Source: Staphylococcus sp. (GTDB lineage Bacteria > Bacteroidota > Bacteroidia > Bacteroidales > Muribaculaceae). From it: DNA of 64,000 nt. The stretch covers positions 2,240,021 to 2,304,020 of the forward strand of contig JAMPDC010000001.1 of assembly GCA_023665865.1 (NCBI GenBank), given 5' to 3'. Both the position numbers and the translations under genes were made by a program. Each line of letters opens with the position of its first letter. The first letter of the stretch is position 1. Positions 1 to 9,062 of the stretch are shown here, piece after piece. The notes beneath the pieces are model-generated. The model was not told the origin of the DNA, did not search any database, and saw only the letters and a list, made by a program, of their open reading frames with translations.

Positions 1-13
1 TCAACACTACAGC

Positions 14-1195
14 ATGTTTCGTAAAACAAGTCTTTTACTTCTATCACTATTTACGTCTACCGCTTTGGTTGCGTCAGATTTTGACGATGTCCTTGATTCG
101 GTCATGGGCAATAATCTGTCTTTAAAATACAGATATGTGGAAAATGAGGCTGCGCTTGATGAAATGAAAGCCGAAAACACTCTTCCTGCGCCCGAATTCT
201 CCTATGAAAATCTATGGGGAGCCAAAGGTATCGGCGATAAACGCAATTTTTCGATCGGTCAATCCTTTGACTGGCCCGGTGTTTATGCTGCAAGAAGAAA
301 GGCTATAGCCGATTCCCGTACGGCAATGCAATATCTCCGTGAGGCTGAGGCGCTTGATGTCCGCATGTCAATCCGTGTGACTCTGATTGATATAATAAAC
401 TTCCGCAAGCGGATCGCTGCATCCGAAAAGATCGTTGCAGCCCTCTCTGACATGGTCTCATATTTTAAAAAGGCTGTTGCCGAAGGTCTGGAGACGCGGC
501 TTGACTATAATAAAGCGGTGGTCGAGCACATCAATGCAGTCCGTGAACTGAAGACTCTTCGTGCTGAATATGCTGTTGTCAAAGCCTCGCTTGTGGAGCT
601 CAACGGCGGTAAAGATGTGGAGGCTCTGATTGATAAGCTCGGCACTACATATCCTACTGCAAATCTTGAATCTCTGCGTCCGGACAGGAATACAATTCTC
701 AAGAAGGATCCTGCCATGGCTGCATCGGCTGCTTCTGAGGAAATGCAAAAATCACTTGTAAAAGTGGAAAAACAATCTCTCCTTCCCGGATTCTCAGTGG
801 CCTATCTTCACGAATGGGAGATGGGTGATAATTTCAACGGTGTTTCAATTTCCATATCGTTGCCTTTCCTGACCGGTCGAAAGAAAGTCAAAGCTGCCGG
901 AGCCCGGTTGGAGACACTTTCGCTACAGAGAGAGATGGATCTGATCGCTTTGATGCAAAAGATGGATGGAGACTACCGGGCAGTTCTTGATCTGAAGGAG
1001 GTGTTGGATGAATATCGCGGTGTTATGTCCGACGATTCAAACTTTGAGCTCCTTAAAAAAGCCCATGATTCAGGACAGATAAGTTTCCTTACATACATGC
1101 AAGAGCTTAACTATTTCTTGACTGCCCGTCAGGATTTTCTTGATCTACACTACCGTTACCATCTCGCACTGGCCCGCCTCCAGCGTTACGAGTAA
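14..1195 (+). CDS. TolC-family outer membrane efflux protein
   Basis: The 393-residue product has a cleavable signal peptide (hydrophobic run at residues 5-20, ending near ALVASD). It continues as a long helical protein of the outer membrane efflux (OEP/TolC, CzcC-like) type. A helical stretch at about 95-205 and a second at about 290-390 match the two helical-hairpin repeats of TolC proteins. Such proteins form the outer-membrane channel of RND or MFP export systems. The inner-membrane partners are not in the window and may lie just upstream, since the gene begins 14 bases from the edge. The start is chosen because it places the signal peptide at the N-terminus. A strong hairpin follows the stop. 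Substrate cannot be read from the sequence; metal-cation efflux is possible. Confidence 0.85.
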   Translation: MFRKTSLLLLSLFTSTALVASDFDDVLDSVMGNNLSLKYRYVENEAALDEMKAENTLPAPEFSYENLWGAKGIGDKRNFSIGQSFDWPGVYAARRKAIADSRTAMQYLREAEALDVRMSIRVTLIDIINFRKRIAASEKIVAALSDMVSYFKKAVAEGLETRLDYNKAVVEHINAVRELKTLRAEYAVVKASLVELNGGKDVEALIDKLGTTYPTANLESLRPDRNTILKKDPAMAASAASEEMQKSLVKVEKQSLLPGFSVAYLHEWEMGDNFNGVSISISLPFLTGRKKVKAAGARLETLSLQREMDLIALMQKMDGDYRAVLDLKEVLDEYRGVMSDDSNFELLKKAHDSGQISFLTYMQELNYFLTARQDFLDLHYRYHLALARLQRYE

Positions 1196-1217
1196 GGAGA
1201 AACGATCACATTACAAT

Positions 1218-1265
1218 AAAAAGATGGAGTCGGCAACACTTTGATTGCTGGCTCCATCTTTTTTC
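1218..1265. terminator. Bidirectional intrinsic terminator
   Basis: A long stem reads AAAAAGATGGAGTCGGCAA on one arm. The other arm pairs with it apart from two G-T wobbles, and the loop is short. A-run and T-run tails lie on the two sides. It sits between two convergent genes and can end transcription from both. Confidence 0.85.
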
Positions 1266-1287
1266 GTTATACAGTCAGGGCTTATCT

Positions 1288-2043
1288 TCAAAGGCTGATT
1301 CCCTGATTCTTCAAAAACTCTTTGTAAACGCGTGAAAATTGCTCGTTGGCGGCCTTGGGATAGCGCACTTCGGCGAATACTTGTGCGAGATTTTGCTTAT
1401 TATTCTCCTTGACAAACTGGCATGAAGATGGGAGAGCTTCTTTTTTAGCATAAATCTCACGAATTTCATCGTCGGAAGAGGCGGCGTATCTTCCTATATG
1501 CATTATAGCGTCTATTGGCAGGCGTTCCTGTAACTCCGGAGATTCAGCGGGATAGCCGAGTGTGACTGTGATAACCGGTACCACCCCTTCGGGAAGTCCC
1601 AGTGTCTCGGCTATTTGACCCGCATTGTAGGTAGTTGTGCCGAGATAGCATGTCCCGAGACCATTCATCTCGGCAATAGTGACAAATTGCTGTGCGAAAA
1701 GAGAGGTATCAATCACTCCCCATGTGAAGCCTTGAAGATTGTTAAGCCCCGGTTCAGTGTCATTCAGTCGACACCAATGGTTGAATCTATTGAAGTCAAT
1801 GCAAAATGTCAGCACGGCCTTTGCCCCTGTTGCAGCAGGCTGATTGAAATGAGCCGGTGCGAGGCGTGAAATTTCTTCCGGATCGGTGGTGACAATCACC
1901 GAATATGTCTGCATGTTGCCCGTATTAGCGGCACGAGACGCTTCTACAAGCATTTCTTTTATCATCGAAACATCAACTGCACGAGCAGGATCATACTTAC
2001 GGATTGTCCGTCGGGTTGAAAAATATTCAGGAGTATTCATCAT
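1288..2043 (-). CDS. Nitroreductase-family NAD(P)H oxidoreductase
   Basis: This is an FMN-dependent nitroreductase-like protein of about 251 residues. The N-terminus carries the family's RRTIRKYDP motif, which binds FMN phosphate. A middle stretch, GLGTCYLGTTTYNA, followed by LGLPEGVVPVITVTLGYP, is typical of the NfsA/FRP subgroup. The open frame extends 20 codons upstream of 2043, but those residues do not resemble the family. I therefore prefer the tandem ATG at 2043/2040 that gives MMNTPEYFSTRR. The gene runs divergently from the ribonucleotide reductase gene. The physiological substrate is unknown; quinone, flavin or nitro-compound reduction are the usual activities of the family. Confidence 0.8.
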   Translation of the reverse strand: MMNTPEYFSTRRTIRKYDPARAVDVSMIKEMLVEASRAANTGNMQTYSVIVTTDPEEISRLAPAHFNQPAATGAKAVLTFCIDFNRFNHWCRLNDTEPGLNNLQGFTWGVIDTSLFAQQFVTIAEMNGLGTCYLGTTTYNAGQIAETLGLPEGVVPVITVTLGYPAESPELQERLPIDAIMHIGRYAASSDDEIREIYAKKEALPSSCQFVKENNKQNLAQVFAEVRYPKAANEQFSRVYKEFLKNQGISL

Positions 2044-2161
2044 GAATGGTTGAATTTGAGACTTGTATGAAATTCTAAGCAACATGATCCGCAGAGAAAT
2101 CACGTTATTGGCTGCAAGTTACAATTTTCTTGCCGGATGTTGATAACTTGGAACCAAAAAT

Positions 2162-2193
2162 TTTGCATGATAGGAAATAATTCTTCAACTTTG
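2162..2193 (+). promoter_or_regulatory. Promoter for nrdJ
   Basis: TTTG at 2162-2165 is followed by exactly 20 bases and then CAACTTTG at 2186-2193. This is one base off the Bacteroidota consensus TTTG-N20-TAnnTTTG. The expected transcript start leaves a leader of about 15-20 bases before the ATG at 2214. I see no cobalamin riboswitch fold in the 110-base intergenic space. Confidence 0.6.
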
Positions 2194-2213
2194 CACTATC
2201 AAAACCAAAAATA

Positions 2214-4805
2214 ATGGAAAGAGTAAAGCATACGTTTGAAGAAGCCTATCAAGCTTCAGTAGAATACTTCGGTGGCGACGAGCTCGCGGCCAAAGTCTGG
2301 GTCAGCAAATATGCTCTGAAAGATTCTTTTGGCAATATTTATGAGCTGACTCCGGCCGACATGCACCATCGTCTGGCCGGTGAACTTGCCAGAATCGAAC
2401 GGAAATATCCTAACCCTATGTCGGATCAGGAAATCTTTGATCTGTTGGATGGATTCAATTACATCGTCCCTCAGGGTAGTCCTATGGCAGGTATCGGCAA
2501 TAGTTTCCAGACCGGTTCTCTTTCCAACTGCTTCGTCATAGGTCTTGACGGGCATCCGGATTCCTATGGAAGTATCATTAAGATTGACGAGGAACAAGTG
2601 CAGTTGATGAAGCGCCGTGGCGGTGTCGGGCATGATATGAGTGATCTCCGCCCGAAAGGTACACCGGTCAAAAATTCAGCTTTAACATCGACCGGTCTTG
2701 TTCCGTTTATGGAACGTTATTCAAATTCGACCAGAGAGGTTGCTCAGGATGGCCGCCGTGGAGCTCTCATGCTGACGGTTTCCATCAAGCACCCGGATTC
2801 AGAGCGTTTCATTGATGCGAAACTTGAGCAGGGAAAGATTACCGGAGCCAATGTGTCTGTCAAGATTGACGATGAATTCATGAAGTGTGTCGAAACTGAT
2901 ACTCCTTATACTTGTCAGTTCCCGATCTACAGTTCAACTCCTGAGGTGAAAACGGAGATTAATGCAAAGGCTCTATGGAACAAAATTGTCTACAATGCCT
3001 GGAAGTCCGCGGAACCCGGTGTGCTTTTCTGGGATACGATCATCCGTGAATCACTTCCGGATTGTTACGCCGACCTGGGCTTCCAGACCGTTTCGACCAA
3101 TCCCTGTGGAGAGATTCCTCTCTGCCCTTATGATAGCTGCCGTCTATTGGCTGTGAACCTTTATTCCTATGTCAAGAATCCTTTTACTCCCGAGGCATAT
3201 TTCGATTTCGAGCTCTTCAGAACCCACATTATGAAAGCTCAGCGTCTCATGGACGATATCATTGATCTTGAGATGGAAAAGATTGATGCTATTATTGATA
3301 AAATCAAGAGTGATCCTGAGTTTGACGAGGTCAAGGGTACGGAACTCCACCTTTGGAATAAGATAAAGGCCAAGACGCTCAAGGGGCGTCGCACCGGACT
3401 CGGCACAACCGGCGAAGGAGACATGATCGCTGCTCTCGGTCTTCGCTATGGCACTGAGGAGGCAACAGCCAAGTCTGTCGAGGTACATAAGGCTCTCGCC
3501 CTGGCGGCCTTTGCGTCATCGGTACAGATGGCTAAGGAACGAGGTGCTTTTGAGGTGTATGATGCCGAGAGAGAACGTAACAATCCCTATATTTCACGTC
3601 TGCGGGAGGCTGATCCGGCTCTTATTGCAGAGATGGAGAAGAATGGTCGTCGTAACATCGCATGTCTGACAATAGCTCCTACAGGTACCACATCGCTGAT
3701 GACACGTACATCATCAGGTATTGAGCCTGTGTTCATGCCTGTCTACAAGCGCCGTCGCAAGGTCAACGCCAACGATGTCGATGTACGCATAGATTTCGTT
3801 GATGAGTCAGGCGATGCCTTTGAGGAATATGTGGTGTATCATCCTAAATTCCTTGAATGGATGCGCGTCAATGGGATAGATGCCCGAAATGATTTCAGCC
3901 AGGCTGAGCTTGACAGCCTCGTCGCAAGCTCTCCATATAATAAAGCCACGGCCAATGACATTGATTGGCTTGAGAAGGTCAAGATGCAGGGCGCGGTTCA
4001 GAAGTGGGTCGATCATTCGATTTCAGTGACTATCAATCTTCCGTCCGATACCCCTGTAGAGTTGGTCGACCGTCTCTATATGGAAGCATGGAAAGTAGGC
4101 TGCAAAGGTTGCACCATCTACCGTGACGGTTGCCGTGCCGGTGTCCTTATTTCTGTCGATGAAAATAAAAAGAAGGATCGTGAGAAAGGTGTCACCAAAG
4201 TCAGTGAGGATGACGTCAAAGAGCCAAAGACCGCTGAGGGTGCTAACATGCCCGCCCCTGTTGGAAAGAGACCGATTGAGTTGGAGGCTGATGTGGTCCG
4301 TTTCCAGAACAATAAGGAAAAATGGATTGCTTTCGTCGGTCTCAAAAATGGACGTCCCTACGAAATATTCACCGGTCTTGCCGATGATGACGATGGTATT
4401 TTCTGCCCCAAGTCAGTATCTAAAGGCAAAATCATCAAGGCTACAGACGATAAGGGTAATAAACGCTATGACTTCCAGTTTATCAACAAACGTGGCTACA
4501 AAACCACAATCGAAGGTCTGTCAGACAAATTCAATCCTGAATACTGGAACTATGCGAAGTTGATTTCAGGAGTGCTGCGCTATGGCATGCCTATCGATCA
4601 GGTGATCAAACTTGTCAACGGTCTTGAACTTGATTCGCAGTCGATCAATACGTGGAAGATGGGTGTGGAGCGTGCGTTAAAGAAATACATCCCATCTGGT
4701 ACAGCGGCCGGTGGACAGAAGTGTCCCAACTGTGGTCAGGAGACATTAATTTATCAGGAGGGTTGCCTCATCTGCACATCATGCGGTTCATCCCGTTGTG
4801 GATGA
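2214..4805 (+). CDS. nrdJ: Adenosylcobalamin-dependent (class II) ribonucleotide reductase
   Basis: The 863-residue enzyme reduces ribonucleotides to deoxyribonucleotides with a coenzyme B12 radical, needing no oxygen. Visible family hallmarks are the substrate-site region SLSNCFVIG (about 102-110), MKRRGGVGHDMSDLRP, the thiyl-radical cysteine loop STNPCGEIPL (about 295-304), and IAPTGTTS (about 492). The C-terminus is a cysteine-rich tail with CPNCG, CLICTSCG and a final SRCG. The last is the usual swinging redox-cysteine tail of NrdJ. No NrdB-type radical subunit or NrdG activase is adjacent. The gene has its own promoter and ends 8 bases from the end of a convergent gene. Confidence 0.95.
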   Translation: MERVKHTFEEAYQASVEYFGGDELAAKVWVSKYALKDSFGNIYELTPADMHHRLAGELARIERKYPNPMSDQEIFDLLDGFNYIVPQGSPMAGIGNSFQTGSLSNCFVIGLDGHPDSYGSIIKIDEEQVQLMKRRGGVGHDMSDLRPKGTPVKNSALTSTGLVPFMERYSNSTREVAQDGRRGALMLTVSIKHPDSERFIDAKLEQGKITGANVSVKIDDEFMKCVETDTPYTCQFPIYSSTPEVKTEINAKALWNKIVYNAWKSAEPGVLFWDTIIRESLPDCYADLGFQTVSTNPCGEIPLCPYDSCRLLAVNLYSYVKNPFTPEAYFDFELFRTHIMKAQRLMDDIIDLEMEKIDAIIDKIKSDPEFDEVKGTELHLWNKIKAKTLKGRRTGLGTTGEGDMIAALGLRYGTEEATAKSVEVHKALALAAFASSVQMAKERGAFEVYDAERERNNPYISRLREADPALIAEMEKNGRRNIACLTIAPTGTTSLMTRTSSGIEPVFMPVYKRRRKVNANDVDVRIDFVDESGDAFEEYVVYHPKFLEWMRVNGIDARNDFSQAELDSLVASSPYNKATANDIDWLEKVKMQGAVQKWVDHSISVTINLPSDTPVELVDRLYMEAWKVGCKGCTIYRDGCRAGVLISVDENKKKDREKGVTKVSEDDVKEPKTAEGANMPAPVGKRPIELEADVVRFQNNKEKWIAFVGLKNGRPYEIFTGLADDDDGIFCPKSVSKGKIIKATDDKGNKRYDFQFINKRGYKTTIEGLSDKFNPEYWNYAKLISGVLRYGMPIDQVIKLVNGLELDSQSINTWKMGVERALKKYIPSGTAAGGQKCPNCGQETLIYQEGCLICTSCGSSRCG

Positions 4806-4813
4806 TGATCCTC

Positions 4814-6496
4814 TTAAAGAATTCGATTCAAATCCACGGCTTTGTTGTGATCTGACAGATAGAGCGGAGTTCGGGGTTTGTAATCTCTCGAAAATAGTGA
4901 AGCGGTAGTGTCCGGCAGGGCATTGCCGCTAACTTTTATCCCCGCCATGTCGAGCGCTGATGGCGCATAGGAACGCGACGAGGATACCAACCGTCTCATA
5001 TTCCGGCTGACATTATCCGAATATTCCGGATACGTTGTCTTATACTCATCCGAAAGCCATGCGATCATCGGCACATGCACCTGATGGATAGTGGGGCGGG
5101 GAGAAGCATGGAGGAAGCGCTCCGCCTTGTCATCGTAGATATCCTCTCCATGATCCGACGTATAGAGCAATCCGCATAAGCCCCCGATTGACTCCAGACG
5201 CTCGATGCAGGAGTTAAGAAATCTGTCGGTGACTACGATTGTGTTGTCATAGGCATTGATTAGCTTCTGACGTTCGTTGGCAGCCGCTTTATGATAGTCA
5301 CAGGGAGCGAATATATTATCTTCTTCCATATAGCGGTCGCGGTAATTGAAATGTGAACCGTAGGTGTGAAGCACTACCAACTGCTTGAGTTTCCCTTTTG
5401 CTATGATCTCATCGAGAATCGGCATTAGATCAGAATCCGGTTTCCGGTTGATGTCCAGATCAAGTGTTAGAGTATCGTTTTCCTTTATAAAAACAGTGGT
5501 GTCGCTCTCGAAAGCGAAAAAGTCGATAAACGAATGGTTATACCGTTGATTAGAAAGAAATGCTGTCGAAAAGCCTGCTTCTTTAAAGGCTGTGATAATA
5601 CTTTTGACTGAATATATTTTTTCATCGAAAGTTGTGGCATCGACCGGACTTAACAGCATCGGCACACTTTTATGAGTAGTGTTACTCTCGCTATATGTTT
5701 TCGGGGCATGATAGATGTCACCGCGCTTGCTCAATTTCGGATTGGTATTTCGATCATATCCCATCAGTTGCCAGTTGCCAGCCCGCGATGTCTCTCCAAT
5801 GACAAGCAGATAAAGCTCGCGTTCGTTATCGGGATGGACTGAATATGAATCATATCTGAAGCCGGCAGAAGTCTTATCGTAGGCGAGGGTTCGACGAGTG
5901 CGGTCATAGGCGAGATAGATATTATAGCATACGTTGACCGGATAAAGATCTGCTTTGACTGAGTAGTTTCCGCAGGAAATGGTTTCGGCGCAAATCAAGG
6001 CAAGCAATCCGGCCACACATGTCGCAGCCGCGATATTACGATTGATTCTCAGAAATCGGTCAGTAAGCCGGATTCTTTTAGAAATGAATACTGAGGCTGC
6101 AATAAGGCTGGGAACATAAAGGACAACTACAAGAATGATTGCCGGAAGCATATTGCCCAACAGTTCTGTGACTTCCGCTACATTGGTCGTCACGAGGTTA
6201 AGAAACATATCTACTGCAATGATGCTGCGTCCGTATAATTTAAGCAACACTATCTGAAATGCTGCCAGAAATACCAGTGGAAACATAAACCAGATTGTGC
6301 GTCCGATTTTTCGTGAGATTGACAGTAAGAGATATATGATACCTCCCGGGAACAGAACGTTTGCCAATCCTCCAGTCAGTCCAAGCGATTCAGTGAACGA
6401 GAGGATAACATTAGGGATGAGTAGTGTCAGTAAAAAGAAGTAAAATACATATTTTTTTAACATAGCAGGGACTTTATCTTTTTCCATCGTCATCAT
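4814..6496 (-). CDS. Lipid A-type phosphoethanolamine transferase (sulfatase fold)
   Basis: This is a membrane-anchored alkaline-phosphatase/sulfatase-superfamily enzyme of about 560 residues. The N-terminus has about five membrane helices (to about residue 175). A periplasmic domain follows with the catalytic threonine in GETSRAGNW (about residue 236), LMGYDRNTNP, and the metal-binding YTSDHGEDIYD. This arrangement is that of EptA/MCR-like transferases, which move phosphoethanolamine from phosphatidylethanolamine onto lipid A or glycans. The frame opens 12 codons earlier, inside the upstream gene. The ATG at 6496, two bases after that gene's TGA, is the better start. The tight spacing implies co-transcription with the Omp85-like gene. 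The acceptor is inferred, not shown. Confidence 0.85.
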   Translation of the reverse strand: MMTMEKDKVPAMLKKYVFYFFLLTLLIPNVILSFTESLGLTGGLANVLFPGGIIYLLLSISRKIGRTIWFMFPLVFLAAFQIVLLKLYGRSIIAVDMFLNLVTTNVAEVTELLGNMLPAIILVVVLYVPSLIAASVFISKRIRLTDRFLRINRNIAAATCVAGLLALICAETISCGNYSVKADLYPVNVCYNIYLAYDRTRRTLAYDKTSAGFRYDSYSVHPDNERELYLLVIGETSRAGNWQLMGYDRNTNPKLSKRGDIYHAPKTYSESNTTHKSVPMLLSPVDATTFDEKIYSVKSIITAFKEAGFSTAFLSNQRYNHSFIDFFAFESDTTVFIKENDTLTLDLDINRKPDSDLMPILDEIIAKGKLKQLVVLHTYGSHFNYRDRYMEEDNIFAPCDYHKAAANERQKLINAYDNTIVVTDRFLNSCIERLESIGGLCGLLYTSDHGEDIYDDKAERFLHASPRPTIHQVHVPMIAWLSDEYKTTYPEYSDNVSRNMRRLVSSSRSYAPSALDMAGIKVSGNALPDTTASLFSRDYKPRTPLYLSDHNKAVDLNRIL

Positions 6497-6497
6497 A

Positions 6498-7682
6498 TCA
6501 GAACGCCTCGTTGAGACCGAATGTGAAACCACTGCAGTGCTTGCCGAAACCTATGTCAAAGCGTATATTTGAATTTTTCTTAAACTCCCAACGGTAACCG
6601 ACTCCGATCTCGGGCAGAATACGTTTGAAACATAAATCCGACAGTTTGTGATAGACAGTCCCGGCGCCACACCATACGGCAATTCCCGATCTGCGGAAAA
6701 TATGCTGGCGCAGTTCCACTGTGATGTCTGTCGAACATTTGTCACGATAGCGTCCTTTATAGTAGCCTCTCATAGAGCTTCCACCGAGGAAGGGTAATTT
6801 TCCCCATGGCGTATGCCCGTATGTCCATTCGCCATGAAACCGAGCTGCAATGATTCCTCCTTTCCAGACACCGAAATAGCGGTTATAGCCTATCTCCGTA
6901 CTTGAGAAGCCACGGTCTCCATTGGCCATGAAGCGCGGAGAGAAAAGCTGTGTCACCTCAAGAAGATGACCGCGCGTCGGGTAGGTGAGATTATCGCGCG
7001 TATCGCTCTGCAGGAGAAATCCGGCAGAAAAAGTGCAGTATCTGAGCTCCTCTCCCTGCCAGGGCTCGTAGTTGTCAATGCTATGGGCATTTGTATAGCT
7101 GACCTCAATCGCCGGGCCGACAAAGATGTCATTTTTCAAGCGCCATTCGTAGTCTGCGGCGAGAGTTATCTCAAAGAGATTGTATTTTGTCTTGTTTGCA
7201 TCATTGTTTCCCCACTTGTAGCCAATTCCCCAGAAATAGGTGCCAAACGATACGAAGTTGAGTTCGTAGTTGATACGGCGGGTGTCGCGCGGAAAGATGT
7301 GTGCTCCTAAAATGCCTATGGAATAATATTTCTTTGTTGCAAAAGTCGCAGTCATCGAAACGTTTGATGCAGGCAGTAACGTGTCGGTAGGGCAAGTGGA
7401 GTAATCGCCCGCAACAACGAGTCCGATACCGAAACCCTTCTCCGAGGAATAGTAAGGCCCACCGAGCGGAGCGAAGTTGGGGCGTTTAGTCAGTTGACGC
7501 TTGTTTGACTGGTGGAAATATTCAATGACGTTGTTGATTGTACCCATCAATCCCTTTGATTTGGATTTTGCAGGTATGGAGTCCGGCATCTGCACTTCTT
7601 CAGGACTGTCTGTCTGTGCTGACAGATATAATGCAGGAAAGCATATTAGTACGATCAGTATATATCGAAAGAGTTGAAACAT
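6498..7682 (-). CDS. Omp85/BamA-type outer membrane barrel without POTRA domains
   Basis: The 394-residue protein has a signal peptide (about 1-22, ending LYLSAQ) and then a 16-strand-like barrel sequence. The Omp85 loop-6 signature appears as GGSSMRGYYKGRYRD (about 295-309). The final aromatic residue fits an outer-membrane barrel. There is no room for the POTRA repeats of BamA or TamA. It therefore resembles the short 'surface antigen D15' barrels that are common in Bacteroidota. Its role is unknown. Its partner in the operon is a phosphoethanolamine transferase, which may hint at envelope modification. A TAAATTTG box lies only about six bases upstream of the ATG. Confidence 0.8.
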   Translation of the reverse strand: MFQLFRYILIVLICFPALYLSAQTDSPEEVQMPDSIPAKSKSKGLMGTINNVIEYFHQSNKRQLTKRPNFAPLGGPYYSSEKGFGIGLVVAGDYSTCPTDTLLPASNVSMTATFATKKYYSIGILGAHIFPRDTRRINYELNFVSFGTYFWGIGYKWGNNDANKTKYNLFEITLAADYEWRLKNDIFVGPAIEVSYTNAHSIDNYEPWQGEELRYCTFSAGFLLQSDTRDNLTYPTRGHLLEVTQLFSPRFMANGDRGFSSTEIGYNRYFGVWKGGIIAARFHGEWTYGHTPWGKLPFLGGSSMRGYYKGRYRDKCSTDITVELRQHIFRRSGIAVWCGAGTVYHKLSDLCFKRILPEIGVGYRWEFKKNSNIRFDIGFGKHCSGFTFGLNEAF

Positions 7683-7687
7683 GAGTG

Positions 7688-7695
7688 CAAATTTA
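7688..7695 (-). promoter_or_regulatory. Putative -7 promoter box for the Omp85-like gene
   Basis: TAAATTTG on the minus strand is a perfect match to TAnnTTTG, five bases upstream of the ATG at 7682. No clear TTTG is found at the right distance upstream. If used, the mRNA would be leaderless or nearly so. Confidence 0.35.
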
Positions 7696-7809
7696 CATAT
7701 TTAGCGGAGCAAAAAAATCCACAATAATGGTTATTTTGTCATATCATTCCGACAATTAATCCAAAATATCGTGTCTTTTTATGAAAACACCGTTATGGAT
7801 GATTTGGTT

Positions 7810-8544
7810 TCAGCTCTGTTGAGTTATTGCGAGTGAATAAATGCTGATTCGTGCCGTGGGCGAAGCGCTATGAATTGCTTTTATGCAACTTAACAGGGTT
7901 GATCCGGTAGTGATGACGTCATCTACGAGCAATATGTGTTTTCCATTGAGATCAATACCGGAATCGGCCGAATAGACATCAATGGTGTTGACAAGACGCG
8001 CATGTGCGCTTTTTCGAGTCTGCGATTTGTGAAACTTCGCTTTCAGCGCGTTGATGACCTCGATCCCGGTCTTCTCGCTGATTGCATGAGCAAGTCTCTC
8101 GGCTTGATTGTATCCGCGATGAAATTCTTTCAGGAAATGAAGCGGAACGGGAACTATGGCATCTATCCCGGAGAAAAAGCCTATCTTCTGAAGCTCCTCA
8201 GCATAGGTCTTGGTCAAAGTCTCTCCGACAATAGGGCGTCCTCTGTATTTAGTGTCATGGACAAGACGGGCATACTTGTTTTCCCTGTAATAATAGTACA
8301 GGGATGTAGCGCGTTCGATAGGATGTCCGACCGCCATCACACGTTCATGGATCATATTGGGTTGGGATTTATGCAGATTGGTACGAGGGAGAGAGAGGAG
8401 GCAATCAAGACACAATATTTCTTCACCGCGCACAAGCGTGCGGTCGCATACCGTACATACGTTGGGAAATATAATATTCCCGACATCTTTTGCAAGCCTG
8501 CCAAAACCACTTGCCATATCTATGAAAAATGACGGAAATTTCAT
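7810..8544 (-). CDS. comF: ComF-family phosphoribosyltransferase
   Basis: The 244-residue protein has an N-terminal four-cysteine zinc motif (CTVCDRTL then CLDCLLSLP, about residues 30-52). The C-terminal type I phosphoribosyltransferase domain carries the PRPP-binding signature LLVDDVITTGSTL (about 208-220). ComF proteins support DNA uptake and recombination in some bacteria, but their reaction is not settled. The ATG overlaps the recX stop in an ATGA junction, so the two are translationally coupled. It is the last gene of the kinase-prmC-recX-comF run. Confidence 0.9.
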   Translation of the reverse strand: MKFPSFFIDMASGFGRLAKDVGNIIFPNVCTVCDRTLVRGEEILCLDCLLSLPRTNLHKSQPNMIHERVMAVGHPIERATSLYYYYRENKYARLVHDTKYRGRPIVGETLTKTYAEELQKIGFFSGIDAIVPVPLHFLKEFHRGYNQAERLAHAISEKTGIEVINALKAKFHKSQTRKSAHARLVNTIDVYSADSGIDLNGKHILLVDDVITTGSTLLSCIKAIHSASPTARISIYSLAITQQS

Positions 8545-9053
8545 GATTCCATGATTTCTTCATGAAGACTCTGAAGTCGGTTACGGACGATATCGGCAAT
8601 GAGATTGTATTCAAACCCCCGTGTCATCGCAAATTTTACCAGTTTGAGTTTGGATTCCCGACTCAGTGGCCACTCCTTCAACTGACGCAGCTTGGATTTA
8701 ACTACACGTGTAGCCACGGCCTGATATTCATCTTCTTCGTCAAAGAGTGTATCACATGCGGCATCAATGATATCAGGCGGGAGCCGCTTAGCCCATAGAC
8801 CTTGACGAATTTTCATACGTCCCCAACCACTGAAATGCAGTTTATCATGGGCATATGCCTTGGCATATCGCTCATCATCAATAAATCTGAGTTCACACAG
8901 ACGTGCGATGACTTTCTCTGCATCACCGGCCGATAGGCCCCATGTCGAGAGTTTCTTCATGATATCCGGAGAACATTGCTCGCACTTGGAGCAAAGTCCG
9001 GCTGCGCGTGAGAGCGCATTTTCATAGCTCAGCGGAGATTTACGTTTCAGCAT
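8541..9053 (-). CDS. recX: RecX regulatory protein
   Basis: The 170-residue protein matches RecX in length and in its three-helix repeats. Recognisable blocks are LCELRFIDDERYAKAYAHDK (about 70-89) and the following GRMKIRQGLWAKRLPPDII. RecX binds RecA filaments and limits strand exchange. recA itself is not in the window. It is preceded by prmC with a 9-base gap and overlaps comF by four bases. Confidence 0.88.
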   Translation of the reverse strand: MLKRKSPLSYENALSRAAGLCSKCEQCSPDIMKKLSTWGLSAGDAEKVIARLCELRFIDDERYAKAYAHDKLHFSGWGRMKIRQGLWAKRLPPDIIDAACDTLFDEEDEYQAVATRVVKSKLRQLKEWPLSRESKLKLVKFAMTRGFEYNLIADIVRNRLQSLHEEIMES

Positions 9054-9062
9054 GTCAGGATC

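Noticed and set aside
2104-2213. Cobalamin riboswitch before nrdJ
   Set aside because: The space is only 110 bases and no B12-box-like sequence or fold was seen.
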